A stretch of 64,000 bases of DNA from Sugiyamaella lignohabitans (GCF_001640025.1 NC_031671.1:1860001-1924000); one strand, 5' to 3'; positions 53,902-64,000 are shown, numbered from the stretch's first letter. Program-made: numbers and translations. Notes: generated by a model from the sequence alone, not told the origin.

Positions 53902-56900
53902 TTAGTGTGGGTTTTGGAGAAGCGACGTGTGAATCTCTCGCTGGTGTGGGGAGAGACTTTGAACGAGCGTTTGTGTGTACTCGGGGCCTGAGGTCGCAAG
54001 CTCGTTGACGATTTTTGTATACATCGTTCGGATGTCGATAGAGTCAATGGCGGCATCGAGGCTAGGAGGCAGCTCTTCCTCGATTTGTGATGACTCGTCT
54101 TCTACCCTGGCAAAACTGTATGGCTCGGTCACGAACTCAAATGTGTTTTGCGTGGGTTGTTCAGCAGAATTGGTGCTAGTTGTCAGTGGTGGTCGTACTA
54201 ATTCCACTTTGTTGATGATGAATTGGAAGAGGGCAATGCGTTGTTCCAACGACACGAGGTTGTCATCTCGTAGCGAAACTACTTGCAATGCTGCTCCAAT
54301 GTTAACCTTGAGTTCGCGACCATAAATAGTGGCTCTTGTCCATTCGGACAACAGCTCGTCAAACATGTTTACTAAACTGTTGTTGTTGGCAGTAAGACTT
54401 CGTAAAGCGTCTCGGTATAGACATGCCACTATCATGTTCAAGCTCCGTCCAGGCATCTGAATGACAAATGGAATCAAATCGGTGATGGAATATGCTGCCG
54501 AGTCTGGAATGGCGATCAAGATGAACTCGATAAGCTGCGATGCATTCTTCTTGACGTGTAATTCCACCTGGGGCTCATTGACGGCGTAGTGGATCATCTG
54601 GAAGATCTTTTCAAGTCTCTCTTTAGTGATTCCTGCTCCTCCATATGCCACAAAGTTGGTCGTACTTAATATAATGGCCTCGATACTGGCTTCTGGTTGC
54701 GTCTGGAATGCCTCGTAGAAACTGTTAAACACACTATTCCAGAGTCCTTCTGATACTGACCGATTGGTCAAAATGATAATGTCAACCAGTTCTGCCATCT
54801 CTGGATACAGATCCACCTCACCACTGTCAAGTACAGGTTTAACCATGTTGGCAATGGTCTCTTCTAATCCAGAAACTTCTTGTCCGTAATCCTGGAATGA
54901 GTTCAAAAGTGTCGATAAAGTTCCCAAAATATGCTGAGCATTATCAGCTTTTTCGTCTAAAAATTCATAGTCAATTTGCCCGCCACGGGCCTGAGTTTCT
55001 TCCTGGTTCTCTCGTAACTCATCCAAAATACGGAGCAACTGACTCGACAAGTGTCGGCATAACTTGACTGCAAATGGAATCAACTCTCTTGAAAACGTCG
55101 ATACAAGCACTTCCATGACATTGGCAAGCTTTTCCGACACAACGTCGGTATCATACAATTCAAGAATCTTCTCCATTGTATGCTGAATAGTGGGTGATTG
55201 TGTCTGGACAACAAAGTCATATTTCAAAAGAGCCTCGAGTGCAATAGCAGCGTTGATTTTCGTCAGAACATCGTCGGTTGAATCTAAACACTTGAGGATA
55301 TTCTCACAAATTGGTTTCAACACATCCTCACCAAAACCGATTATTGAAGCATAAGTAACTATAAGTTGGAACGACCGTGAATACAGAAACAGTTGGTTCG
55401 ATTTGTGGAATATTGGTAAAATGTAGTTGTTAATGAACTTACCCATCTGATTAAGAATGATTGGACTTCGTGCTGTTGGAGGTGCCTCGGCAATAGATAT
55501 CATTATCTGTAACGCAGCATCAACATCTAAACAGCACTCCAAATCAGTCAGGTTATTGAGTTGAATCTCGAGAATATTATTTACAGTCATTAGCACTCCT
55601 GGTAGTGCTACAGAGGCTCGTCGAGCCACCAGTGCCTGCACAAAAGTTCCTGCTGTCACCTTGGTGCTAAACAGAAACTCTTGCTGGTCTTCTTGTTCAT
55701 AGAAAAACTGGTCTGGTTCGTACTGGTATGAATACAAATCCCTCTCTTTCATGCGCAAATTTGAAAATATAATCTTGTTTAGAATCATATCAAGTTCGCT
55801 CAGAACTATTGTCCATAATGACTCGATTTGAAGACAGTTTACAAAGAACAGAATAATCAGTCTTTGAGCCCTAGATCTAGCCAGAGCAACTTCTGGTGAT
55901 GCTGTCTGTTTCAACGAAACGGTTCGTGGAAGTCCGCGAACTCGATCTATGTACATTTTGCACACTTCAGGTGCAAACGATGTGATGAATAACTGGGAGA
56001 ATTCGTGATATATGGCGTGCTCCTGAACAAGGTCCTGGTTAGGGCTTCGTTTAGTCAGCTCAGGGATTACTGAATATCTCACAAACAATAAGTTGACAAG
56101 CGTAAATGACCATTTATAACACTTTCTCCATGCTGCTAGCTCCAAAAGTCCCTGTCCTATGCTTACTGATGAAGAAGATCGTGAGTGTGATGCACTGTTT
56201 GGTCCACTGCCACCCCCAACAGTTGGCGAACCACTTGAACTCACGCTGCTAGCTCCAGCAGCGCTCTCTCCGCTGCCACTAGTATCCTCATCACCAACAA
56301 CAGTAATTACAGATATGAACAAGTTAAGCCACCTCTCCAACTGATTGCGATTCTGGAGCAATGGCGATAAATTAGACGCCGTGGCCTGTTTATACACCTT
56401 TAGAATTCGCCAGATAATCTCACCAGTGGTTTCCAGATTAGCCTGGTTCTCAGGAATTCCCTGGATCAGTGACATTCCCAATTCTACAAGCTTTGGAAGA
56501 AATGCTTCTATGATCTGATCTCTGTTTTCACTTGCCTTGTCGTGCCAGCGATACGACCGTAGCACCTCCACCAGACACAAAACCGCTATGTACACTTCTT
56601 TCGGGCTCGAACTGTCTAGCAGCTGTGATACAAACGGCAGCAGGCCAGGCCAGGCCTGTGGAAACGGTTCTGATGTGATAATAAACTGTAAAGCAGCTAC
56701 TAAAGGAGTCAATGCTGCGTGATGAGGGACAACTACTAGAGTATTCAGCAGTTTTTCTCTGAACAAGTTTCTCTGATCCACACTGAGCACCACAGGACCA
56801 CTAGCAACTCCGCCATGCTTCTCAATACTAGTACCACCCGCATTTGCATGATCGGAAAACGAGCTGTCCTGGCTATTACGGCTACCACTGCCGCCAGTAC

Positions 56901-57126
56901 CGGCCTCGATATTATTGCTCCGTCTGTTCCAACACTCGAAAATGTAGTTCTTGAGATACAAAGAAGCACTCATACACACGGACAAATCACCCGTCGAGCC
57001 AATAACATCCAGTAACGCAAAAACCAGACCGGGGTCCTTCCCAGCCTCAGCCAGCTGCTGCTCAGCAACCTGTCTGACCCCCTGATCCGCACTTAGCGTG
57101 TTCGCAAACACCTCTACCAACGACAT
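53902..57126 (-). CDS. NMD5: Importin-beta family karyopherin, Nmd5/Sxm1 (importin-7/8) type
   Basis: Nmd5 and Sxm1 carry cargo such as TFIIS, Hog1 and ribosomal proteins into the nucleus. The ATG at 57126 gives 1,074 residues (Saccharomyces Nmd5 1,048). The importin N-terminal HEAT repeats are seen in MSLVEVFANTLSADQGVRQ, AEQQLAEAGKDPGL and SASLYLKNYIFECWN. The rest is helical repeats; a Ser/Gly-rich loop sits near 330-375. The acidic C-terminal loop typical of importin-7/8 appears as VEDESSQIEEEL near residue 1020. The frame is open upstream, but that part only translates GC element 29. A probable 5'UTR intron holds that element. Choice between Nmd5 and Sxm1 is not certain. Confidence 0.82.
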   Translation of the reverse strand: MSLVEVFANTLSADQGVRQVAEQQLAEAGKDPGLVFALLDVIGSTGDLSVCMSASLYLKNYIFECWNRRSNNIEAGTGGSGSRNSQDSSFSDHANAGGTSIEKHGGVASGPVVLSVDQRNLFREKLLNTLVVVPHHAALTPLVAALQFIITSEPFPQAWPGLLPFVSQLLDSSSPKEVYIAVLCLVEVLRSYRWHDKASENRDQIIEAFLPKLVELGMSLIQGIPENQANLETTGEIIWRILKVYKQATASNLSPLLQNRNQLERWLNLFISVITVVGDEDTSGSGESAAGASSVSSSGSPTVGGGSGPNSASHSRSSSSVSIGQGLLELAAWRKCYKWSFTLVNLLFVRYSVIPELTKRSPNQDLVQEHAIYHEFSQLFITSFAPEVCKMYIDRVRGLPRTVSLKQTASPEVALARSRAQRLIILFFVNCLQIESLWTIVLSELDMILNKIIFSNLRMKERDLYSYQYEPDQFFYEQEDQQEFLFSTKVTAGTFVQALVARRASVALPGVLMTVNNILEIQLNNLTDLECCLDVDAALQIMISIAEAPPTARSPIILNQMGKFINNYILPIFHKSNQLFLYSRSFQLIVTYASIIGFGEDVLKPICENILKCLDSTDDVLTKINAAIALEALLKYDFVVQTQSPTIQHTMEKILELYDTDVVSEKLANVMEVLVSTFSRELIPFAVKLCRHLSSQLLRILDELRENQEETQARGGQIDYEFLDEKADNAQHILGTLSTLLNSFQDYGQEVSGLEETIANMVKPVLDSGEVDLYPEMAELVDIIILTNRSVSEGLWNSVFNSFYEAFQTQPEASIEAIILSTTNFVAYGGAGITKERLEKIFQMIHYAVNEPQVELHVKKNASQLIEFILIAIPDSAAYSITDLIPFVIQMPGRSLNMIVACLYRDALRSLTANNNSLVNMFDELLSEWTRATIYGRELKVNIGAALQVVSLRDDNLVSLEQRIALFQFIINKVELVRPPLTTSTNSAEQPTQNTFEFVTEPYSFARVEDESSQIEEELPPSLDAAIDSIDIRTMYTKIVNELATSGPEYTQTLVQSLSPHQREIHTSLLQNPH

Positions 57127-57128
57127 CT

Positions 57129-57330
57129 CTACACCCGAGTTAGCTCCAGATCCGGGAGGGGAGTCTGCCTCCGGCGGCTGGGGCTCCGCCCCAGACCCTG
57201 GTTGCTCCTGCTTCGCAGGAGATGTTGGGGAATCGCCCACGAAACGACTCGAGCGAAGCGAGAGGAGCAACCAGGGTCTGGGGCGGAGCCCCAGCCGCCG
57301 GAGGCACGTCTGCCCCCAGGAACCACTTAC
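57129..57330 (-). other. NMD5: Probable 5'UTR intron of the NMD5-like gene
   Basis: On the minus strand GGGGTAAGTGG starts the intron at 57330 and GAGCTAACTCGGGTGTAG ends it two bases before the ATG. No coding ATG exists upstream, so the intron would lie in the leader. Length 202 bp, of which 142 bp is GC element 29. Inferred from splice signals only. Confidence 0.55.
57165..57306. repeat. GC palindromic element 29
   Basis: Complete; outer flanks GGGGAGTC and CGTCTGCCCCC are partly complementary. Confidence 0.92.
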
Positions 57331-57960
57331 CCCTGAAATAGCTTAAACTGTCGAACCGTCAAATAATCGATCGCCAATTGAGTTTGTTCGTGAGTTTGTT
57401 TGGCTGTGTGTGCGTGGTATGCCAGGGTTCCTGAGTTAGTTTGTTGTTTTCCTGTACTGATCCAGATTCAGGCACCGCACGGTCGGTTGTTTGTTTGGCG
57501 AAGTTCTCAGTTCGCCAGTTCCCCAAAAACAACAAAAAAAATGTCGTGAAAAAAAAACCTGTGCTGGATCAACCACTGTTCAACGCTGTTGTTCCTGTTT
57601 CCGAAGATTCAAAAGTTTTCTTGCGAATTTTCGGCTTGAAAAAATCGGGTTCTGCCAGTGTCAGAGTCTCTTCACTGGATTCTTGATTTCGTCAATTGCC
57701 GGTCCAGAAAGCTCCGTAGCTGCTCAATTCTAATTAAACTCAGCTGTGAACGATCACGCGCGTGTCTGTATATCCTCGATCCGTGCTAACTGCGTGCCGA
57801 ATCGGTCTCTGGTTCTGCTGGAAAATATAATTCTACGTCTATCACAGCACCTGCTCGTCAGAAATCAGCTTTCTCTTCTCTCTCTCCCCTGTATTGGGTA
57901 ACTATAACGGCGCTGACGTAGTCACGTGCGCAGTCGGCCGGGCTCGGGCCGGCGGGGGTG
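57331..57960. other. Divergent intergenic region, NMD5-like and IAH1
   Basis: About 630 bp of promoter DNA; CACGTG at 57923-57928. No supported gene; A runs near 57530-57560. Confidence 0.5.
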
Positions 57961-58106
57961 TGCCTCCAGTGGCTGGGGCTCCGCCCGCCCCAGACCCTGG
58001 TAGCTCCTCTCGCTTCGCTCGAGTCGTTTCGTCACCCGGTCCCGGCCATTCTCCTGCGAAGCAGGAGCAACCAGGGTCTGGGGCGGAGCCCCAGCCGCCG
58101 GAGGCA
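57961..58106. repeat. GC palindromic element 30
   Basis: Complete; left arm altered (CCTCCAGTGGC and a GCCC duplication). The palindrome runs outward as GGCGGGGGTG and CACCCCCGCC. Confidence 0.92.
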
Positions 58107-58214
58107 CACCCCCGCCCCCGGTTGCGGAGGTAAATCGATCTCGGGGTATGTAGGGTTCGTTGGTGCCGTTTGCCGAGATTGTTTATCAGTTAGAGTTTGT
58201 TTGGTGGTGAGACA

Positions 58215-58988
58215 ATGAGTGCTGGTGGTGATAAGAGATCGATAAGTTTGAATAAGATAGTCATTTTCGGCGACTCGCTGACGCAGAAAGCTAATGAGCA
58301 AGATACGGGGTTCGGTCTGGTTCCGGCTCTTCAGGATCTGTATACCCGCAAGTTCGATGTTCTCACCAGAGGGTTTATGGGTTATACTTCAGCTCATGGT
58401 CGATATATGATCGACCCCATTCTCGATGCCGAACATCGTCCGAAAGACAATTGTACTGTAGAACTGCTGATTCTGTTCTGGGGGTCGAACGACTCTACTC
58501 TGGAAGAATGGCCGTCTCATGTGCCCATTCCAGACTATCTCGATAACATGCGATATATGATAAAAGCAGCCCAATCGCGAGGCATTTCCAGGATCATTCT
58601 GGTAGCCCCTGCTTTGTACGACGAAATTAAAGGGTATCCAGACAATTCGGTCATGAAGTTCCTCGAATATGGCCAGGCTCTTAAAACACTGACCTCCGAG
58701 TTCGATGTCGGGTTTATTGATCTGTGGCACGAGTTCACAGACTATCTCGGCTGGAAAGAAGGCGACCCCGTGCCCGGAAAACTTGGAGACAACTCGCCAA
58801 TCGATTTGGTCAACCTCCTTCCAGACTCTATCCATTTCAGCGGCGAAGCCTACCGCATCTACTACAACGCTCTCATCAAAGTCATCGACGACAAATTCCC
58901 CGACATCAAATCCGACAATCTCACGGAAATCATGCCTCCCTGGGACAGCATTCCTATCAAGGAGCTCCCAGACTGTTTGTGGAAGTAG
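58215..58988 (+). CDS. IAH1: Isoamyl acetate-hydrolysing esterase, SGNH/GDSL family
   Basis: Iah1 hydrolyses acetate esters such as isoamyl acetate. The ATG at 58215 gives 257 residues (Saccharomyces 238). The family blocks are present: KIVIFGDSLTQ (nucleophile Ser), GFMGYTSAHGRY (block II Gly), LFWGSNDST (block III Asn) and LLPDSIHFSGEAY (Asp and His). No signal peptide, consistent with a cytosolic enzyme. The frame continues upstream only to TTG. Confidence 0.92.
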   Translation: MSAGGDKRSISLNKIVIFGDSLTQKANEQDTGFGLVPALQDLYTRKFDVLTRGFMGYTSAHGRYMIDPILDAEHRPKDNCTVELLILFWGSNDSTLEEWPSHVPIPDYLDNMRYMIKAAQSRGISRIILVAPALYDEIKGYPDNSVMKFLEYGQALKTLTSEFDVGFIDLWHEFTDYLGWKEGDPVPGKLGDNSPIDLVNLLPDSIHFSGEAYRIYYNALIKVIDDKFPDIKSDNLTEIMPPWDSIPIKELPDCLWK

Positions 58989-58991
58989 ACG

Positions 58992-59167
58992 TGCCTCCGG
59001 CGGCTGGGGCTCTGCCCCAGACCCCGTGGCTCGCTTCGCTCGTTCCGCCGGGAGTCCCTGATGTAACTAATACTACGAATACCGCTTCCGAGGGGGACCC
59101 CACGCAACGACTCGAGCGCAGCGAGAGGAGCAGCGGGGTCTGGGGCGTAGCCCCAGCCGCCGGAGGC
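58992..59167. repeat. GC palindromic element 31
   Basis: Complete but 176 bp, with extra interior DNA. It starts 4 bp after the IAH1 stop. The right end is GGAGGCT instead of GGAGGCA; CACCCG follows. Confidence 0.9.
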
Positions 59168-59781
59168 TGGTCTCCACCCGTCGGAGTTATGATTGGTCGT
59201 TTTAGGTAGCATGTACACGAAGCGGGTGTGTGCATTAGACGCCGCTGAGAAAGGCTTATCGGCGGGACGATCGTGTGGGGTACGGACCCCCCTGCGTCGA
59301 GGGGGGATATCTCGCTTCGGACTGCGTGGGGGTCGGTGGATAACATGTTGGATGTTGTCCGTCTTCCATGTTTTCAGTACCGGGTTCTGGAGTTTTTTTG
59401 ATCCAATTGACAGCTGTTGAGGGCAGTTGATTGGCACCAGTTGCTGGCTGCGATAGTGAGTTGTACAGAGTTTTTACCGCTGACTAACAGACTGAAAAGG
59501 TTGATTATTTTCATGGATGAAGTCTGGTGACTACTGACACCACTGAACTTATATCCCGGATTCTGATCCAGAATCTCGAAACCGCTGACGAAACGACCAC
59601 AATCCAACCTCAACCTCTGGGTTCCGGTGGCGACCGTCCATCTGCACGGCTGATAAGTGGAGAAACTCGAGGAGCCATCCCTGACGGACGTCGAACTCGA
59701 GCAACCTACCCCTAGCAAACGAGCCCGCGACACCAGCAACCGACCCACAAACCACCGGATCCTGCTGACCGGCCCGAAAAC
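59168..59781. other. Region upstream of the HFL1-like gene
   Basis: About 610 bp. A plus-strand frame at 59527-59715 has no recognisable features and ends before the HFL1-like ATG. Confidence 0.45.
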
Positions 59782-61500
59782 ATGACCTCCGACGGCACAG
59801 GACAGCCCGTGCACGTCACATTACCAGGGTAAGTGCAATGGCCCGTGAATTAGGGTGCTTGCCTCCGGCGGCTGGGGCGCTGCCCCAGACCCCGTGGCTC
59901 CTGCTTCGCAGGAGTTTTCGTCGGGCACCCACAAATCCGACTCGAGCGGAGCGAGAGGAGCAGCGGGGTCTGGGGCGGAGCCCCAGCCGCCGGAGGCAGA
60001 CCCCCAGAACAGTGGACTAACGGCTGGCAAAGGTATATCAGCAACATCACGGGTTTTTGTGCGTTTAGTGCGATAGTGATCTCGGTGATTTCGATTTATT
60101 ATCATTTGAAGAATTATAGGAAACCAGCCGACCAACGGCTGATAGTGAGGATCCAGTTGTTGCTGCCATTGTATGCGGTATCCAGTTGGGTGGGGTTGCA
60201 TTCCGAGACCGCAAGCAGTTTTCTGGATCCCATTCGTGAGATTTATGAAGCGTTTGTTATTTATACGTTTTTCACGCTATTGACTAATATTTTGGGCGGA
60301 GAACGAGACATTATCATTTCGACGTCGGGACGAGCGCCAAAACCGCTGATTACTCCGCTTAACTATATTTGGCCCGGAAACAAGGTGGATATCAGCGACC
60401 CACACACTTTCTTATTTATTAAGCGATGCATTCTCCAGTACACATGGATCAAACCGATTCTGTGTCTGGCCACTGTGATTCTCGACTGGTTCGGCAAATA
60501 CCGTGCCAATAGCATCTCTCTTGAGACGGGCTATGTCTGGCTGGCTATTATTTATAATATCAGCATCACCATCTCTCTGTACGCGCTGGCGTTGTTTTGG
60601 TACGTTTTGCTGGAAGACCTGAAACCTTATCGGCCACTTCCTAAATTCTTGTGCATTAAAGTGATTATTTTCTTCTCGTACTGGCAGGGGTTCATCCTGT
60701 CTATTCTGGCTGCTCTGGGGATGATTCCTGATAGCCACGATAGTAATATTGCCAATACCATTCAAAACAGTCTTATGTGTATTGAGATGCTTCCTTTTGC
60801 CATTGGCCATTGGGTAGCTTTCACATATAAAGACTATGCCACGTCGTCAATGATCGGGTTTGCCCGATTGCCTGTATATTATGCTATTCGAGACGCTCTT
60901 GGCACTGTAGACCTTGTGATCGATTTCATGTCGACGTTCTACGGCAGTTCATACGGGTACCGACAGTTTGATTCTGTGGAAGCCATCTTGGACCATCCGG
61001 AATCGGCGTCTCGTCGAGCGAGAATCATGGCTGGACTGAGATATAAGAACGGAGGCCGGTCGAAATACTGGCTTCCCCAGAAAAAGACCCCCAAGTACTC
61101 TGCCTTGTCGCCTAAACCCAGTGGAGATACCAGCACGAGTCTGATGACAGACAGTGTACGAAGTTATGGCGGAGTTTACGATACTAACAGCAGTTATGAA
61201 CCGTCTATTGGCAGCAGCGATTCGGAAGTGGCTGACCTGGAAGCACAAAACGACGCCCCCCAGTCGCTCGAGCTGCCCGATCAAGACCTCCAGGGCGACG
61301 AAAGTATCTACACCCAAGCCAAAAGACTGCGGTACGGCGACTATAACTATCCCGTCATCACAGTACGCGAGTCCATCCAGTACACGCCGGTCATCGACCG
61401 CCAGCTCGCTCGCGGCACGTCCACCACGCTCGCCGAAGAATACGAGTCGTTTGCTGGCCCGAACGACAGCGACAACGAGTCCACCGACGCGTTTCCCTAG
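59782..61500 (+). CDS. TMEM184/OST-alpha family membrane protein, YKR051W/Hfl1-like
   Basis: Fission yeast Hfl1 is a vacuole membrane protein that recruits Atg8; the Saccharomyces member is YKR051W. Exons 59782-59828 and 60033-61500 give 504 residues. Exon 1 encodes MTSDGTGQPVHVTLPG and joins YISNITGFCAFSAIVISVI, the first membrane helix. The donor is GTAAGT at 59829, the branch ACTAAC near 60016 and the acceptor AAAG at 60032; the 204 bp intron contains GC element 32. Family marks are YRKPADQRLIVRIQLLLP, LYAVSSWVGL and REIYEAFVIYTFFTLL, with GGERDII, then KPILCLATVIL and FSYWQGFILSIL. The last 160 residues are soluble, Ser-rich and acidic. Without splicing the first helix is lost. Confidence 0.88.
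59860..59998. repeat. GC palindromic element 32, inside the HFL1-like intron
   Basis: Complete, 139 bp of a 204 bp intron, leaving 65 bp. Left arm GGGGCGCTGCCCC. Confidence 0.92.
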
Positions 61501-61549
61501 CATGTCTGTACATACCACGAGATCCATTTGCATTCTACACACGGGTGTG

Positions 61550-61722
61550 TGCCTCCGGCGGCTGGGGCTCCGCCCCAGACCCCGCTGCTCCTCTCGCTTC
61601 GCTCGAGTCGGGCGTGGAGGGGTGACGGCACACGAGATGAGTTACTGGACTTCCCGAAGCCCGACTCGAGCGAAGCGAGAGGAGCAGCGGGGTCTGGGGC
61701 GGAGCCCCAGCCGCCGGAGGCA
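61550..61722. repeat. GC palindromic element 33
   Basis: Complete, 173 bp, between convergent HFL1-like and dehydrogenase genes. Here both halves carry the CTCGCTTCGCTCGAG type interior, so the whole element is more symmetrical than most. CGGGTG and CACCCG lie outside the two ends. Confidence 0.92.
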
Positions 61723-61754
61723 CAAGAGGCACCCGTTATATTTGTTTATAGACC

Positions 61755-62717
61755 CTAATTGTTTTCACCAGCTTCGCGTTTCTTGACAGCGTCGTTCTCG
61801 AAGTCGAGACCGGCGTGGGTGCGGAGAATGCCGTAGATTGAGGAGGCGTCGAGGTTTTTCTTGACGTCTGAGAGTTTTTCCGCTTCGTGGAGATGTTGTC
61901 GGGCTACGTCGAGGGTGGGGAGTTTGACTCCGTGTTCTTTGGCGAGACTGATGGCGTGGCCAGAATCTTTGAGTCCGTTCTGGACCGTGAAGTAGGGAGT
62001 GCCATTGGCACCGGGGTCGTAGATCCCGCCGCTGTTTTTCTGGAAATAGAGCCCCACTGTAGGACCAGCGAACTCTTGGGCCCATTCTGTCATGAGTTCG
62101 GGTGACACTCCGACCTTTTCACCGAGAACTTGGACCTCACCAGCCAACTCCATCAGGCCTACAATGAACACATTGCCGGTGATTTTCATGGCCACAGCTC
62201 TTGTCACATCGTCTCCGACATAGAAAATCTTTTTGCCCATGGACATGGCAAATGGTTCGAGCTTATCTACAGCCTCTTTATTGCCAGCAGGTACAAATAT
62301 CAGTTTCTTGGCTGCTGCAAACGGAGCAGCTCCAAACACAGGACTGGATATGAACGTGGCTCCTTGTTCGGTCACAAGCCCGTGATTCAGTTTCGAAGTA
62401 TCTGGATGAACAGTAGCACAGTCAACAATAATCTTTCCCTTGAGCTTGGGTCCAAGAGGAAGAACAGATTCTTTGACTGCCTGGATAATAGCATCGTCAC
62501 TGGACAACATGAAGAAAGTGATATCCGACTTGGCAACTACATCACTAATAGACTCGACTTGAGTTGCACCAAGATCTCTGAGAAATTTGCCCTTCTCATA
62601 AGTACGGTTATAGAAAACCAATGAAGGGTACTTATTTTCCTTGAGAAACTCCTGTAAATTCTTGGTCATAGGACTGCCCATGGCACCGAGACCGACCTGT
62701 ACATGCGTTAGATCCAT
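61755..62717 (-). CDS. Beta-hydroxyacid dehydrogenase, 3-hydroxyisobutyrate dehydrogenase-like
   Basis: NAD(P)-dependent oxidoreductase of the 6-phosphogluconate/3-hydroxyisobutyrate dehydrogenase superfamily. The ATG at 62717 gives 320 residues. The cofactor loop is VQVGLGAMGSPMTKNL near the N-terminus, with the YNRT segment after strand 2, the substrate-site motif SSPVFGAAPFAAAKKL (usually DAPVSGG) and the catalytic Lys in MKITGNVF (usually KxxxN). No clear mitochondrial presequence, so it may be a cytosolic relative rather than the valine-degradation enzyme. Substrate unknown. The frame runs upstream to a GTG only. Confidence 0.88.
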   Translation of the reverse strand: MDLTHVQVGLGAMGSPMTKNLQEFLKENKYPSLVFYNRTYEKGKFLRDLGATQVESISDVVAKSDITFFMLSSDDAIIQAVKESVLPLGPKLKGKIIVDCATVHPDTSKLNHGLVTEQGATFISSPVFGAAPFAAAKKLIFVPAGNKEAVDKLEPFAMSMGKKIFYVGDDVTRAVAMKITGNVFIVGLMELAGEVQVLGEKVGVSPELMTEWAQEFAGPTVGLYFQKNSGGIYDPGANGTPYFTVQNGLKDSGHAISLAKEHGVKLPTLDVARQHLHEAEKLSDVKKNLDASSIYGILRTHAGLDFENDAVKKREAGENN

Positions 62718-63406
62718 GACTTTACTTTCCACAAATCCGCTTTACACATCCCTGAGCTGTTTACAATTCAATTTCTCGTTTTGTTTCAATTGACTGAACA
62801 GCATCCCAGCGACAATTGACCAGAACCGACCCTCACTCCCTTTGTTCCCGAAGCGAATACAACCAGGTCTGGGCGGAGCCCAGCTGCAGGAGGCATTGAC
62901 CCCTCCCCGAGAAAAAATTAAAAACTTACGAAACCGACTTGTAAAGAGGACATTATTGCACAAAAACCAGATATTAGATCAAACAGAATTGGCAAGGTAG
63001 ACTACGAGACCGACTGGCGAGAAGCTTGTCTTTTATTGCTCGAAGCAGGAACATCAATCCGACATCGGAAAATCGCGGCTGCATGAACACCCGTCACCCC
63101 GCATTCTGGATCTTCACCGGTGCTTCATTCTTATCGCAAACATTTCTACTCTCTCATTTCAAATACAATTTTTCTTGGCTTGTAGTTCACATGACGAAAA
63201 AAATTGTGTTCGATTTGCTCGCTGCACAAAATCCAGACTCTGATCCGACCCGGCAAACAACTCTTCCGACCCGGGCTGGTCCCGCCAGATGATTTATCCG
63301 CGTGCATACTAAAATATTATATAATGATTATAAAAGTTTGGGGCACGGCTCGAGCACCGTTTACAGCTGAATCGGCCCGATACGGTGGTGCTACTACCCC
63401 TGGACC
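62718..63406. other. Intergenic region with GC element remnant
   Basis: Promoter side of the dehydrogenase gene. No supported gene; the frame at 63026-63292 lacks features. Confidence 0.45.
62849..62895. repeat. GC palindromic element 34, remnant
   Basis: Degenerate right arm only: CAGGTCTGGGCGGAGCCCAG and then CTGCAGGAGGCA. The GGGG and CCCC steps are both one base shorter, so the stem still pairs. Confidence 0.75.
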
Positions 63407-63548
63407 TGCCTCCGGCGGCTGGGGCTCCGCCCCAGACCCTGGTTGTGCTCGCTTCGCGAGCGACTCGGGGCCGGGGCACGTCTCCCGAGCAGCCTCCTAC
63501 AAGGCAGGAGCCACGGGGTCTGGGGCAGAGCCCCAGCCGCCGGAGACA
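63407..63548. repeat. GC palindromic element 35
   Basis: Complete; interior hairpin is CTCGCTTCGCGAG. Right end CGGAGACA; outer flanks ACC and GGT pair. CACCCG lies outside. Confidence 0.9.
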
Positions 63549-63614
63549 GGTTTCCACCCGAGTGGTACTGTCATGCAATGAGATTAATAAATAGATGCTA
63601 ATGAACACTGGTCG

Positions 63615-64000
63615 TCATTTTTTGGCGAAGAGCGTGTTGATGAGCTCGTGTAGGGTGGTGGAGATCTCGTCTTTGACGGCCTGGGTTTTGAAATCCGACC
63701 GCTCGTTGGCTAGCTCGGTTTTGAGGTCCTCTTTGAGTTCGACAAGAAGTGCGGTTCGAAGCTCGTCTTTGAGTTCGGCTAGGAACTCTCTTTTCAGCTC
63801 TTGTCTCAGTTCGGTCTTTATTTGTTCTTTTAGAGTCCTGGCGTCGTTCATCGTTTTCTGGTTTTGATGATTGTCGGTTACTACTGACATGGTTTTGCTG
63901 AAACTCTCGCATATCTTGGTTGTGGCCTCGAGACACTGTTTCAGTGCGTTATCTGTGTAGTTCCGGGCTGGCTGGAAGGTGAGATCGTCTTCATAAGTGG
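63615..64000 (-). CDS. Coiled-coil protein, partial (5' end beyond the window)
   Basis: The minus-strand frame is open from the right window edge to the stop at 63615, with 128 codons visible. The visible part starts TYEDDLTFQPARNYTD, continues LKQCLEATTKICESFSKTM, and then becomes a long charged coil (LKEQIKTELRQELKREF and similar Leu/Glu/Lys heptads), ending INTLFAKK. The Met at 63890 is internal; the frame upstream is protein-like, so the true start is outside. I do not recognise the family; a kinetochore or spindle-type coiled coil is possible but unsupported. Confidence 0.65.
   Translation of the reverse strand, partial: TYEDDLTFQPARNYTDNALKQCLEATTKICESFSKTMSVVTDNHQNQKTMNDARTLKEQIKTELRQELKREFLAELKDELRTALLVELKEDLKTELANERSDFKTQAVKDEISTTLHELINTLFAKK

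Overview
The window looks like nuclear DNA of a budding yeast (Saccharomycotina). Fifteen or more coding regions have recognisable yeast orthologues (TRZ1, ALB1, BRL1, RAI1, VPS5, LSM1, MAK10, VPS1, SPS19, a YPQ-type transporter, PAP1, RKM4, HAT2, MRPL50, an NMD5-type importin, IAH1, an Hfl1/YKR051W-type membrane protein). Many genes carry short spliceosomal introns with GTAAGT/GTGAGT donors, CTAAC branch sites and close AG acceptors. Intron richness and the GC-rich palindromic repeats suggest an early-branching lineage such as Dipodascales/Trichomonascaceae; that placement is inference. Open reading frames here often run back to GTG or TTG, so starts below were moved to ATG or rebuilt through splicing.

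Layout. 1-13.4 kb holds two full copies and one deleted copy of a large P-loop ATPase-like gene family with about 0.5 kb flanking repeats; TRZ1 lies between the full copies. 13.5 kb is ALB1. About 13.9-26.2 kb is gene-poor: a decayed gag-only LTR retrotransposon (15.2-17.0 kb), a run of 33 G, many GC palindromes, AT-rich stretches and one small Cys-rich protein gene. 26.2-64 kb is compact housekeeping territory: BRL1, RAI1, VPS5, LSM1, MAK10, VPS1, an alpha/beta hydrolase with four exons, a relic of the P-loop family, SPS19, YPQ-like, PAP1, RKM4, HAT2, MRPL50, NMD5-like, IAH1, HFL1-like, a 3-hydroxyisobutyrate dehydrogenase-like enzyme, and a partial coiled-coil gene at the right edge.

The dominant unusual signal is a dispersed GC-rich palindromic element of about 135-145 bp (terminal arms starting TGCCTCCGGCGGCTGGGG, with TTCG-type inner hairpins). 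I count about 36 loci, roughly 26 with both arms and 10 partial, all after 13.9 kb. None interrupts a coding exon that I can recognise. Copies lie between genes or inside introns. In MAK10, VPS1, HFL1-like, a probable 5'UTR intron of NMD5-like and both introns of HAT2, removing the element leaves roughly 60-95 bp, close to the size of element-free introns nearby. In HAT2 a left arm in intron 1 and a right arm in intron 2 form a near-perfect 57 bp inverted repeat around exon 2.

The genes do not form one pathway. They cover RNA processing and decay (TRZ1, RAI1, LSM1, PAP1), vesicle and membrane traffic (VPS5, VPS1), ribosome work (ALB1, RKM4, MRPL50), nuclear transport and envelope (NMD5-like, BRL1), chromatin assembly (HAT2), N-terminal acetylation (MAK10) and metabolism.
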